From a virus: a stretch of DNA of 29,828 bases. The notes under the pieces were generated by a model that saw nothing but the letters and a program-made list of their open reading frames with translations, was not told the DNA's origin and ran no database searches. Below, piece after piece: positions 1 through 6,040 of the stretch (positions are counted from its first letter, which is position 1; each line of letters opens with the position of its first letter). The stretch lies in IMG/VR virus record IMGVR_UViG_3300032736_000375, positions 1 through 29,828 of that record; one strand, given 5' to 3'. The translations under genes and the position numbers were made by a program.

Positions 1-1
1 C

Positions 2-223
2 ATGAAACGCAACCAGTACGGATATCCATTACAACGCGCCGCGTTTGCCGCCGATGATGCGTGGAGCGCCGCGCTTCAGCGGATCTACGGTAACGACGCC
101 GGAGACGCCCGGTACGACCGCCGAGGGACTATCACGCCGGAACTCGCCGCGCTTTACCACGCGAAACGCACCGCCGATGACGCATGTTTCAGCCGCGCCC
201 CCCTTCAGGAGAAAACACCATGA
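2..223 (+). CDS. small phage protein, unknown function
   Basis: A 73-residue basic/acidic mixed protein with no membrane segment. The ATG lies at the second base of the window, so its ribosome-binding site is not visible and a start further upstream cannot be excluded. The centre (YGNDAGDARYD, around residues 29-39, then LAALYHAK) resembles small early phage proteins I have seen often without an assigned role. Its TGA overlaps the next ATG (ATGA), so it is translationally coupled to the following gene. Function unknown. Confidence 0.7.
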   Translation: MKRNQYGYPLQRAAFAADDAWSAALQRIYGNDAGDARYDRRGTITPELAALYHAKRTADDACFSRAPLQEKTP

Positions 224-432
224 CGCATTACACACTCGACACCGCTTCACACTATTTAGCCACCTTTGACGGCTCCGAGCGCCTGTTTCGCGCTTGCTGG
301 CGTCAATATATCGCTTTTCTCCGTGGCTCGATTGACGCGCCAATATGCGATCAAGACGTGGCGGACTGGCTCGACTCTATCGCCGCCGAGAAGGTGAACG
401 ACAGCCGATCAGTATTCTATATCTACGGATAG
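220..432 (+). CDS. small phage protein, unknown function
   Basis: A 70-residue protein. An in-frame ATG lies 36 nt upstream, but the ATG at 220 is preferred: it has an AGGAG-type site about 9 nt before it and overlaps the stop of the preceding gene as ATGA. The N-terminal half has tryptophan and arginine in a helical pattern (LFRACWRQYIAFLR), and the C-terminal half has DVADWLDSIAAEK. No catalytic motif is seen. Likely part of the early rightward operon. Confidence 0.65.
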   Translation: MTHYTLDTASHYLATFDGSERLFRACWRQYIAFLRGSIDAPICDQDVADWLDSIAAEKVNDSRSVFYIYG

Positions 433-459
433 CCCACCCAGGATCAGGAGACTCAGACC

Positions 460-681
460 ATGACCCACCCACGGCGCGACTACATCATCATGGACCACAC
501 CCATGCGTCCTGGCCCGGATCGCTGGCGTATCGCACGGCTAGCTCGTGGCGCGGATATCCCACCATGGCCGACGCGGAATCACGGATCACCGCCGTCATC
601 CAGCACTACCACGCCCGGTACGGATGTGCTCCCGGCGACCTCCGGATCTACAGGCGTCATCATGGCGTGGTCGTCCGATAA
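460..681 (+). CDS. hypothetical protein
   Basis: A 73-residue protein starting at an ATG preceded by a CAGGAG ribosome-binding site 8 nt upstream. It is rich in His, Tyr and Arg (MDHTHASWPG near residues 11-20; a His/Arg-rich end) with no recognisable domain. It sits 27 nt after the previous gene in the same direction. The overlapping frame at 503-724 is judged a shadow because it lacks its own ribosome-binding site. Confidence 0.6.
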   Translation: MTHPRRDYIIMDHTHASWPGSLAYRTASSWRGYPTMADAESRITAVIQHYHARYGCAPGDLRIYRRHHGVVVR

Positions 682-720
682 TGACTCGACCTGTCCCCTG
701 TTTCACGGAGAATTGACACC

Positions 721-942
721 ATGACCCACCTACCAGAACACCTACACGCCGCATACGACTGGACGGACGCAGCTGGCGAACTCGACACCCTGACGTACAC
801 CCCTTCCCTGCACGACTACGCTAGAGATAGCGCGGAGCACTGCGCCGACACAGCTGACGGTGACGTGACCGTAGACGATTTGCTAGGACTGCGCGAGTGG
901 CTGCGCCTAGACCGTCCCTCGCACCGGAGGATTGACCGATGA
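721..942 (+). CDS. small acidic protein, unknown function
   Basis: A 73-residue acidic protein. The ATG is preceded by CGGAG about 10 nt upstream. The sequence has a repeated Asp/Ala/Glu pattern (DWTDAAGELDTL, then DYARDSAEHCADTADGDVTVDDLLGL), suggesting a helical, negatively charged protein such as a nucleic-acid mimic or an inhibitor, but that is only inference from composition. Its TGA overlaps the ATG of the 23-residue reading frame that follows. Confidence 0.6.
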   Translation: MTHLPEHLHAAYDWTDAAGELDTLTYTPSLHDYARDSAEHCADTADGDVTVDDLLGLREWLRLDRPSHRRIDR

Positions 943-1010
943 GCTACAACCAAGAAAACTGCGAGGCCCTAGACATGCAGAGCCGCTTCGTATTAGAATC
1001 ACCGACATAG
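939..1010 (+). CDS. possible 23-residue peptide
   Basis: Short ORF encoding 23 residues. The ATG overlaps the preceding stop as ATGA and is preceded by a GGAGG site 8 nt upstream, which is as good as those of its neighbours; this is the only reason to call it. No motif is visible. It may be a leader peptide that carries ribosomes to the next gene at 1032. Confidence 0.35.
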   Translation: MSYNQENCEALDMQSRFVLESPT

Positions 1011-1031
1011 ACCACTGATGGGAGGCTACTG

Positions 1032-1223
1032 ATGGGCATGAACGCGATCTGGCAAGGCAAAGTCTGGCACGTCGGCGAATGTCAGGGCTGGGGCATCCAG
1101 CTTCAGCGGGGGCAGGACGAGGAGATTGTCGTCGCATATGGTCAGGAGGACCTGATCATCGACTGCACCGACAGCGACATCGACGAATGGACGGATGGTC
1201 GCATGTACTGGGAGGAGGACTGA
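1032..1223 (+). CDS. small acidic protein, unknown function
   Basis: A 63-residue protein with a tryptophan-rich N-terminal half (IWQGKVWHVGECQGWG) and an acidic C-terminus ending DEWTDGRMYWEED, possibly a small beta-barrel fold. The ATG at 1032 has GGGAGG 7 nt upstream. The TGA is immediately followed by the ATG of the next gene (no gap), so the two are almost certainly co-translated. No function can be assigned. Confidence 0.65.
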   Translation: MGMNAIWQGKVWHVGECQGWGIQLQRGQDEEIVVAYGQEDLIIDCTDSDIDEWTDGRMYWEED

Positions 1224-1559
1224 ATGGACACCTGCACACACAAGGTCTACGACATGCGCGGTGTTCGGCCCTGCTCGAAACGAGCGGTGAAGGGTGGATT
1301 CTGCACGATCCACCACCCCGGCTACGTCTCACGGGCGGATCGGAATCTTGAGCGCATGGCCGAGGCGAACCGACTGGTCATGGGGATCGGCGATTCCCTG
1401 AAGGCACGGCTGGGGCTGACCGAAGCCCAGGTCGAAATCTGCCGCACCGCGCTGGCTGGTCAGCGCAGCCGGGAATACGCACTGGTGGTCTCTTTCGCCG
1501 AACTCGAAACGCTGGCGGTAGAACTGCACCGGCTGCAATGGCTGGAGGCGCATTTATGA
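1224..1559 (+). CDS. zinc-finger-like protein, unknown function
   Basis: A 111-residue protein whose first 35 residues contain CTH, then C, then CTIHHP (Cys/His spacing C-x(12)-C-x(8)-C-x(2)-H). The pattern Cys...Gly-x-Cys-x(2)-His-x-Pro is a common small zinc-binding module in phage proteins. The rest is predicted helical (AELETLAVELHRLQWLE), suggesting a DNA- or protein-binding adaptor. It abuts the gene before it, and its stop overlaps the next start (ATGA); a GGAGG inside its last codons serves the next gene. Confidence 0.7.
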   Translation: MDTCTHKVYDMRGVRPCSKRAVKGGFCTIHHPGYVSRADRNLERMAEANRLVMGIGDSLKARLGLTEAQVEICRTALAGQRSREYALVVSFAELETLAVELHRLQWLEAHL

Positions 1560-1948
1560 GACGCACCTACACCACGCGCAACGCTCTGCTGGCTGCGATT
1601 CGGGATCGGATGGAAGCCCAGCATTGGGAACGGGCAGTAACCCCCACCGAGGGCTGCACCTACTGGAACCCTGACCGGCGCACCGGCTGCGCCTTGGGCT
1701 GTCTCGCGCCGGGAGCCGACCTGCCGAGGTTCAGCGTCGTCGAGTCGGAGTACCTCTCGATGTACGAGGAGAACGAGGGGGTGGACGGGACTGCCGACCA
1801 GCAACGGGTGCTGCTTGAACGCTTGGGACTCGATGAGTCCCTCCGCGACCTCGCGTACGAACTGCAACAGGCGCACGACGGCAGTGAGTCGTCTGCCGAA
1901 TGGAAATCCAGCTTCGAAGAGATCGAAGAGACGTGGGGGACCGCATGA
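1556..1948 (+). CDS. conserved phage protein, unknown function
   Basis: A 130-residue protein. An upstream in-frame ATG at 1538 exists, but 1556 is chosen because GGAGG lies 8 nt before it and it overlaps the preceding stop. The N-terminus (MRRTYTTRNALLAAIRDRM) and the segment GCTYWNPDRRTGCALGCLAPG (around residues 33-54), with three cysteines and glycine turns, look like a compact metal-binding or disulfide region. The rest is acidic and helical. No enzyme motif is recognised. The stop overlaps the next ATG. Confidence 0.7.
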   Translation: MRRTYTTRNALLAAIRDRMEAQHWERAVTPTEGCTYWNPDRRTGCALGCLAPGADLPRFSVVESEYLSMYEENEGVDGTADQQRVLLERLGLDESLRDLAYELQQAHDGSESSAEWKSSFEEIEETWGTA

Positions 1949-2073
1949 GATACGCCCCCTGCGCCGGTTTTGTCTGGTTCCGCTGGGTCCGTCCAACCCG
2001 CTGGCACTCATGGCGTCCCACTGGACGCGTCACTCGTATCTGCCGCCGCTGCGGCGACTGGAGTAACTTTTGA
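1945..2073 (+). CDS. small basic Cys/Trp protein
   Basis: A 42-residue, strongly basic protein (many Arg, five Trp) ending in ICRRCGDWSNF, which gives a single CxxC pair and possibly half a zinc ribbon. It starts in an ATGA overlap with the preceding gene and ends in a TTGA overlap with the next, and it fills the interval exactly; this coupling is the main support. It may bind nucleic acid, judging from charge only. Confidence 0.55.
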   Translation: MRYAPCAGFVWFRWVRPTRWHSWRPTGRVTRICRRCGDWSNF

Positions 2074-2465
2074 AGACCCTCACCGTCGTCATCACCCTCG
2101 CCACCTACGACGCCGAGTGGCAGGACCCGACCACCGACCTGCGATACATCGAGTGGGGGCTGTACGAATCGGTCGCCGCGATGGGCATCCCCTACGCGAT
2201 TATCAACTCCTCCATGGGACCCACGATGGGACTCCAAGACCCCTCACCCGATACGGCCAGCCAGAGAGCATGGCAAGACGCCGTTGAGGCCCTGCTGAGT
2301 TCTCAGTCGGCCCTCGTCCATCAGGTGCGAGACATCCACGGGGCGATCTACGGGTCGTTCGGCACCCAGTCGGAGGCATGGGGCTGGGTCGATGTTCACG
2401 GGACCCCTGATCTTCAATACGTCGTCGCCGGGATCCACACGAAGGAGACACCAAATGGGAGATAG
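2070..2465 (+). CDS. conserved phage protein, unknown function
   Basis: A 131-residue protein read from a TTG codon that overlaps the previous stop (TTGA) and is preceded by GGAG about 8 nt upstream. The N-terminal strand (LTVVITLATYDAEW) and the alternating hydrophobic pattern suggest an alpha/beta fold. The coding strand is strikingly C-rich, unlike the G-rich genes after 3.2 kb. No catalytic motif is recognised. Confidence 0.65.
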   Translation: MKTLTVVITLATYDAEWQDPTTDLRYIEWGLYESVAAMGIPYAIINSSMGPTMGLQDPSPDTASQRAWQDAVEALLSSQSALVHQVRDIHGAIYGSFGTQSEAWGWVDVHGTPDLQYVVAGIHTKETPNGR

Positions 2466-3003
2466 ATCAAGCGTCAGCGTCACCGTTCTGCGTCAGCACG
2501 TACGTCCATTTCTCGACCTGGGGTATCAGCAGCAGCCCCCATGGGACCCCAACACCCGCACAAGCGTCCCCACCACTGCAGCCACCAGCCACACCGTGAC
2601 GCTCTGGGCGGATGAGGTCAATGACGGGGGCTGGCCCGATGTCATGGATCTCACCGGCGCCGTCTTCATCGCCGAACACGAGGCCGGAGACGCGTATCCC
2701 GCCGGGACCTACGCCTCCGACGGACACACCGTCGTCCACCGCAGCACCCCAGAAGGACGCCCGTTGCTGGAAATCCCGCTGGGACGCGCCCCCGATGGCA
2801 TCCCAAACCTCATTGAGTTTCTTACCGTGCATACCTCCGCATCCATCACGCTCAGACTCGCCCCCAAAGCCCTCCACCGCAACCTCCTCGCCACCCAATC
2901 CTTCCTGCATCAGGTCCAAACACTCGCAGACAAATACTGGCCGGAACCAGACCCACCTCCTGACTCGATTCGAACCCGCAAAAAGCCCAGCGAAAACACG
3001 TAA
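2455..3003 (+). CDS. hypothetical protein
   Basis: A 182-residue protein, last gene of the first operon. The ATG at 2455 has AAGGAG 9 nt upstream and overlaps the preceding gene by 11 nt; an in-frame ATG at 2392 lies deep in that gene and is less likely. Sequence features are proline- and threonine-rich segments (residues 27-50), a central beta-rich portion, and a Pro-rich basic tail ending in Arg-Lys-Lys. Strong C bias on the coding strand. Function not recognised. Confidence 0.6.
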   Translation: MGDRSSVSVTVLRQHVRPFLDLGYQQQPPWDPNTRTSVPTTAATSHTVTLWADEVNDGGWPDVMDLTGAVFIAEHEAGDAYPAGTYASDGHTVVHRSTPEGRPLLEIPLGRAPDGIPNLIEFLTVHTSASITLRLAPKALHRNLLATQSFLHQVQTLADKYWPEPDPPPDSIRTRKKPSENT

Positions 3004-3226
3004 AATCAGTGGGACCGGGATTCGAAAGGAAGCTGGCGGACCGACCAATGGCGTGTAATATTTTCACCCTCGAAAACCAGTGAGGACCCGTGGGGACCGA
3101 AACCATGCGAGACGGCCATCGCGCCACCGTCGTAATTCGTTAGGGAAAGTGTCTGGTTGTCACAGGCGGGAGCCGACATTGCATGCGAGACGGCTTTGTA
3201 GTAGGCTCTTTTTGGGGGTTTTGCTG
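3004..3226 (+). promoter_or_regulatory. intergenic control region with repeated 13-bp element
   Basis: This gap between two rightward gene blocks contains CATGCGAGACGGC twice (3104-3116 and 3182-3194). The second copy overlaps a possible promoter: TTGCAT at 3179-3184, 17-nt spacer, TAGGCT at 3202-3207. An inverted copy lies after the next genes at 3664-3676. The arrangement is what an operator or activator site would give, but the binding protein is unknown. Coding-strand composition switches from C-rich before the region to G-rich after it. Confidence 0.4.
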
Positions 3227-3409
3227 ATGTTCAAACTGAAGATCGAGACGGATAACGCGGCGTTCGGCGAGACGATAGACGAGACGATAGACGAACTGGG
3301 TCGGATTCTGCGCGAGACGGCTGGGCGGATGGAGCGCGGGATCGTGGGTGGTCCGCTTCGGGACATCAACGGTAATCCCGTTGGTGAGTATTCGCTGGAG
3401 GATTTTTAG
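3227..3409 (+). CDS. hypothetical protein with ETID tandem repeat
   Basis: A 60-residue acidic protein. The ATG follows a GGGGGTT stretch 8-12 nt upstream that could serve as a weak ribosome-binding site. Residues about 15-22 are ETIDETID, encoded by a perfect 12-bp tandem repeat at 3269-3292. The C-terminus (GPLRDINGNPVGEYSLEDF) is a turn-rich segment seen in other small phage proteins. It is directly followed by the next ATG (TAG then ATG). Confidence 0.6.
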   Translation: MFKLKIETDNAAFGETIDETIDELGRILRETAGRMERGIVGGPLRDINGNPVGEYSLEDF

Positions 3410-3487
3410 ATGCGGAGCGAGAGCTACTATCGGCAGTTGAACGTGATCATGGATTCCGGCGTGTCCGAAGTGCCAGGAGAAGTCTAA
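3410..3487 (+). CDS. possible 25-residue peptide or leader of the zinc-ribbon gene
   Basis: An ORF of 25 residues starts at the base after the preceding stop. It overlaps, in another frame, the start of the zinc-ribbon gene at 3453. It may be a true short peptide, or the N-terminal part of that gene joined by a +1 frameshift near 3455-3465. No SD beyond GGAGGA inside the upstream gene about 9 nt before the ATG. Confidence 0.35.
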   Translation: MRSESYYRQLNVIMDSGVSEVPGEV

Positions 3488-3659
3488 CGGCATCGACGAG
3501 CAATACAGCTTTGGTGAGTATGCTGGAATCATGTGCCGATCCTGTGCGGTGAGTGGATTCCGGGACCAGTGCGGCTACGGTCCTTCGGGGCAGGGGGATC
3601 CGCGTGAACTGGATGAGCCGATGTACGACGAGGATGGATCTGAGGAGGGGGGCTGGTAG
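3453..3659 (+). CDS. zinc-ribbon phage protein with non-canonical start
   Basis: Reading this frame gives CPKC near the N-terminus, MCRSC near residue 30, then FRDQCGYG and GDPRELDEP, an arrangement I recognise from many small phage zinc-ribbon proteins. It has no ATG, GTG or TTG: the frame is closed by TGA at 3444 and only ATT (3453) lies between that stop and the first conserved cysteine. Either ATT initiates, or a frameshift joins it to the ORF at 3410, or one base is missing. It ends just before a terminator. Protein about 68 residues; family function unknown. Confidence 0.65.
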   Translation: MPACPKCQEKSNGIDEQYSFGEYAGIMCRSCAVSGFRDQCGYGPSGQGDPRELDEPMYDEDGSEEGGW

Positions 3660-3663
3660 CGGA

Positions 3664-3676
3664 GCCGTCTCGCATG
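3664..3676 (-). repeat. inverted copy of CATGCGAGACGGC element
   Basis: Exact reverse complement of the 13-mer at 3104-3116 and 3182-3194; against the second copy the match extends to 15 bp (3181-3195 versus 3663-3677). It lies between the zinc-ribbon gene and the terminator. A possible extended -10 (TG-C-TAGACT, 3675-3683) overlaps its end, so it could be an operator. Confidence 0.5.
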
Positions 3677-3686
3677 CTAGACTGCG

Positions 3687-3725
3687 CGGAGCGACTGGGG
3701 GTTGGCCTTGGTCGCTCCGTTTTTT
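3687..3725 (+). terminator. rho-independent terminator
   Basis: Perfect 9-bp stem (CGGAGCGAC at 3687-3695 with GTCGCTCCG at 3711-3719), 15-nt loop and a run of six T directly after it. It ends the 3227-3659 transcription unit. The next ATG is only 15 nt beyond the T run, so the downstream gene must rely on read-through or on a promoter that overlaps the hairpin; an attenuator role is possible. Confidence 0.85.
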
Positions 3726-3740
3726 CGTTTGGGGGTGAGT

Positions 3741-4136
3741 ATGTCGAATATGGTCACGGTGGGGTTTACGGTTCCTGATTCGGTGCTGCGCGAGATCTTG
3801 ACCGGCGCGGTGGAGGGTGGGTCTGCGTTCTGGCTGGCGTGTAATTCGATTGTGCGGAATGACGAGTTGGACGTGGTCGCCATGATTAAACCGTTTGACG
3901 CAGAGACGTACCAGCCGTTTGACGGTGCGTACTTCAGATCTGAACTGGGATTTGCTACCGGCGACATCACGCCAGCCACGGTGCTGCGTGGGCTTCAGGT
4001 GATCGCTGCGGCTGGGAAGTTCCCCAACTTGGTGGGGCAGATTATGCGGATCCCATCTGGGGGCCACGACTTCGACGCGGACGATTACGATCTGATCGTG
4101 CAGGTGGGTTTCTTCGGTGAGGTCGTTTTCGGCTGA
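3741..4136 (+). CDS. conserved phage protein, unknown function
   Basis: A 131-residue protein. The ATG at 3741 has GGGGGTGAG 4-12 nt upstream; an in-frame ATG at 3702 lies in the terminator loop and is rejected. The segment LTGAVEGGSAFWL (residues 20-32), a central TPATVLRGLQVI helix and an end DADDYDLIVQVGFFGEVVFG match a widespread phage family of unknown role (the terminal D-x-IVQ-x(3)-FGEVV block is characteristic). Followed by a stem-loop that overlaps the next promoter. Confidence 0.75.
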   Translation: MSNMVTVGFTVPDSVLREILTGAVEGGSAFWLACNSIVRNDELDVVAMIKPFDAETYQPFDGAYFRSELGFATGDITPATVLRGLQVIAAAGKFPNLVGQIMRIPSGGHDFDADDYDLIVQVGFFGEVVFG

Positions 4137-4163
4137 CGGTCGTGGCCGGTCTTCGCCCTGGCG

Positions 4164-4196
4164 AATGGCTCGGGGGCTTCGGTCCTCCGGGCCATT
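4164..4196 (+). terminator. strong stem-loop, terminator-like
   Basis: A 13-bp stem with two wobble pairs and a 7-nt loop (left arm 4164-4176, right arm 4184-4196). It is followed by TTGTCATTCT rather than a clean T run, so termination may be partial. The last two bases of the stem are the first two of the -35 of the next promoter. Confidence 0.5.
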
Positions 4197-4223
4197 GTCA
4201 TTCTAGGCCGCTTCGCATATAAT
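4195..4223 (+). promoter_or_regulatory. sigma70-type promoter
   Basis: TTGTCA (4195-4200), exactly 17-nt spacer, TATAAT (4218-4223). It drives the 4244-6040 operon; unlike most promoters in the window it leaves a 5' leader containing a GGAGG ribosome-binding site before the ATG at 4244. This is the best promoter match in the window. Confidence 0.8.
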
Positions 4224-4243
4224 CGCCGCTGGAGGTTTTGCTT

Positions 4244-4318
4244 ATGACTCGATTGAAGGTTTCGATTGTCACATCTGACTCGTTTATGCTGGCGGCAGCG
4301 CAGGAGGGGACGCGATGA
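4244..4318 (+). CDS. 24-residue peptide, first gene after promoter
   Basis: Short reading frame with an ideal GGAGG site (4231-4235) 8 nt before its ATG and a consensus promoter just upstream. It encodes 24 residues with no motif; it ends in an ATGA overlap with the next ORF. It could be a leader peptide for translational coupling. Confidence 0.5.
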   Translation: MTRLKVSIVTSDSFMLAAAQEGTR

Positions 4319-4416
4319 CGGTATTAATTTTGGTCTGCGTTGGGATTTGGCTGTGCGGCATGATGGTCGCCGGATGTGTGATCGGGATCGACGATACAGA
4401 ACCGGGGGAGCGATGA
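4315..4416 (+). CDS. 33-residue single-helix membrane peptide
   Basis: The peptide is almost entirely one hydrophobic helix (residues about 3-25, with Gly, Cys and Val) followed by an acidic tail. ATGA overlaps on both sides couple it to its neighbours, and CAGGAGG precedes the start. One-helix phage peptides of this size can act in the inner membrane, but no specific role is shown. Confidence 0.55.
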   Translation: MTVLILVCVGIWLCGMMVAGCVIGIDDTEPGER

Positions 4417-5075
4417 TCGTTTACGACGGTGCTAGCAGAATCGACCGAACGCCCATTGTGGGCATTGTGACCGGCCTCGTCGGGTGTCCATCGGGGAATA
4501 TGAAAACCGGCCCGATGCTGCAGCTGTGGATCCTTGCGCGTGATGTGCATCCATACGCAGCCATCCAGACCGGCGAGGATAAAGGCATCTGCGGCGCGTG
4601 TTCCCATCGTCCTACGCTCTTCAAGGCGGCAGGTGTCCGTCGATGCTACGTGGGCGTCCACGAAGCTCCTACGTCGGTCTGGCGGACCTATCAGCGGGGC
4701 GTCTATCTGCCCTTCGATATCGCCGGTCGTCGGGAGCTTCCCATCCGGCTGGGAGCGTACGGCGATCCGGGTGCGCTACCACCGTCGGCGATCACTCGTG
4801 CGCTGGCCTTGTCCAGCGGCAGATCGACCGGCTATACCCACCGATGGCGGCAGCGTCCCGATCTGCGCTCGACCTGCATGGCATCCACGGACAACCCAGC
4901 CGAGACTGAGATCGCCAGGGCGAACGGCTGGCGCACGTACGCCATCGCAGACACGGATCCCGGCGCGGTGATGTGTCCGGCCAGCAAGGAGGCGGGGCGG
5001 CGCACGGTGTGCTTTGCTTGCTTGCTGTGTTCGGGATCTGGCACGGCAAAAAGTGTATTTATTCCGGCGCACTGA
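4413..5075 (+). CDS. conserved phage protein, Cys-rich, unknown function
   Basis: A 220-residue protein. The ATG at 4413 overlaps the previous stop and has GGGGGAG 4 nt upstream; the frame is open further upstream but inside other genes. Conserved blocks: GNMKTGPMLQLWIL (residues 30-43), ICGACSHRP (60s), RCYVGVHEAPTSVWRTYQRG, RLGAYGDPGALP, GYTHRWR, CMASTDNPAE, and a C-terminal CPASKEAGRRTVCFACLLC cluster. I recognise this order of blocks from a common phage family without known activity; the Cys clusters suggest metal binding. Confidence 0.8.
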   Translation: MIVYDGASRIDRTPIVGIVTGLVGCPSGNMKTGPMLQLWILARDVHPYAAIQTGEDKGICGACSHRPTLFKAAGVRRCYVGVHEAPTSVWRTYQRGVYLPFDIAGRRELPIRLGAYGDPGALPPSAITRALALSSGRSTGYTHRWRQRPDLRSTCMASTDNPAETEIARANGWRTYAIADTDPGAVMCPASKEAGRRTVCFACLLCSGSGTAKSVFIPAH

Positions 5076-5082
5076 GGCCCGA

Positions 5083-5166
5083 ATGGAAACCCTATGGACC
5101 ATCGTCCTTGCCGCCGTCGTGCTGATCGTCGTCGCCAGAGCATTGGCCGATCTTGCATCCGATTAG
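5083..5166 (+). CDS. 27-residue single-helix membrane peptide
   Basis: The frame encodes a short N-terminus followed by a Val/Ala/Leu/Ile helix and a DLASD end. It begins 7 nt after the preceding gene; the upstream GAGGCCCGA gives a weak ribosome-binding site. The composition is clearly transmembrane. Together with the similar peptides at 4315 and 5470 it suggests a group of small membrane peptides in this operon. Confidence 0.5.
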   Translation: METLWTIVLAAVVLIVVARALADLASD

Positions 5167-5215
5167 CCCCCGGTGTTATACCTATGGCTCGTTAACTTTT
5201 GAGAGGGAGAGGCAC

Positions 5216-5467
5216 ATGGAACTGACTGACTTGATCGCCGCTGTGAAGGCCCACGCAGACGCCAACTACAACTCGGGCGGCTGGGACATGATCGTTGAGT
5301 CGTACGAAGACGCCCAGATCGCTGACATTCTCATGGACCCGTTTGATTTTGTACTTGAGCGCAAGGTCGCAGTGCCGACAACCGCCCGACAAGCGATCCG
5401 GCTCGTCGGACAGGTCGCCGCGCTCCACGCAGACCGTCGCACGGATATCGAAGCGGAGGGATTTTAG
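5216..5467 (+). CDS. conserved small phage protein, unknown function
   Basis: An 83-residue protein with a strong GAGAGGGAGAGG site ahead of the ATG at 5216. It contains DLIAAVKAHADANYNSGGWDMIVESYEDAQIADIL, a pattern I recognise as a widespread small phage family (helix, N-Y-N-x-GGWD turn, acidic helix), then a C-terminal helical hairpin ending in AEGF. The function of the family is unknown. Confidence 0.75.
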   Translation: MELTDLIAAVKAHADANYNSGGWDMIVESYEDAQIADILMDPFDFVLERKVAVPTTARQAIRLVGQVAALHADRRTDIEAEGF

Positions 5468-5469
5468 CT

Positions 5470-5580
5470 ATGACCCAAGACCTTGCCATGCAGCTCGGCC
5501 TCGTCGTCTGGCTGGGCGTCGGCGTGATCTGCGTCGGCGTCATCGTCTGGGCAGTCGCGCAACCACGGAGGCGACGCTGA
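5470..5580 (+). CDS. 36-residue single-helix membrane peptide
   Basis: A Gly/Val-rich membrane helix (residues about 9-30) followed by a strongly basic C-terminus of alternating Pro and Arg, so the tail should stay cytoplasmic. ATG lies 2 nt after the previous stop; the upstream GGAGG (inside the last codons of the previous gene) is well placed. The stop overlaps the next ATG. Confidence 0.55.
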   Translation: MTQDLAMQLGLVVWLGVGVICVGVIVWAVAQPRRRR

Positions 5581-5825
5581 TGCCATGGACGCCCGACCAA
5601 CTCAAGACCCGAGTGCGCGAGCTGATGCTGAGCGAGGGCCACGCCCGTCGATACATCGGCATGTACGACAACTGGGGCAAGTGCCCGGACTGCGGGACAC
5701 AGGTCCGCGACCTGTATGAGTCCACGGTGCTAGCACACGTCTGCGAAGACACGCAGCCCGCACGCCTCGAAGCCGACCGCACTGACGAGCTTAAGAGCTA
5801 CTCAGACGACGAAGGGGGCCGCTAA
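5580..5825 (+). CDS. small zinc-binding-like phage protein
   Basis: An 81-residue protein. The ATG overlaps the preceding TGA and has GGAGG 8 nt upstream. It has an N-terminal helical part (DQLKTRVRELMLSEGHARRYIG) followed by KCPDCG and a later HVC; the CxxC plus H-x-C could bind one metal ion. The C-terminus is acidic. The stop and the next ATG share a base (TAATG). No known function. Confidence 0.7.
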   Translation: MPWTPDQLKTRVRELMLSEGHARRYIGMYDNWGKCPDCGTQVRDLYESTVLAHVCEDTQPARLEADRTDELKSYSDDEGGR

Positions 5826-6040
5826 TGCCACGCATCTACGACTCCGCCAGCAACCCCGTCGATTTCTGCCGCGCATGTATGCCGGATGAATGGGACGCAA
5901 GAGAACGCTTCGGCAACGTCGGCGAAGGGCCAGACGGTCGCGGCGACTGCTTCGACTACGACTGCGCCGGACCTCCATACGAGGAAACCGACTACGTCTG
6001 CGAGGACTGCGGCGACCCGCTCACCCGACTGGACGACTGA
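5825..6040 (+). CDS. zinc-ribbon-like phage protein
   Basis: A 71-residue protein with FCRACMPDE near residue 14, then GPDGRGDCFDYDC and a terminal YVCEDCGDPL. The two CxxC pairs (residues about 15-18 and 59-62) would form a zinc ribbon; the intervening acidic GPDGRG region is conserved in similar phage proteins I recall. It is the last gene before a long gene-free region. Confidence 0.75.
   Translation: MPRIYDSASNPVDFCRACMPDEWDARERFGNVGEGPDGRGDCFDYDCAGPPYEETDYVCEDCGDPLTRLDD

Noticed and set aside
2962-2985. GATTCGAACCC as the T arm of a minus-strand tRNA or an att site
   Set aside because: The flanking bases do not pair as a T stem, no acceptor or anticodon arm can be drawn, and the sequence lies in the coding end of the gene at 2455.
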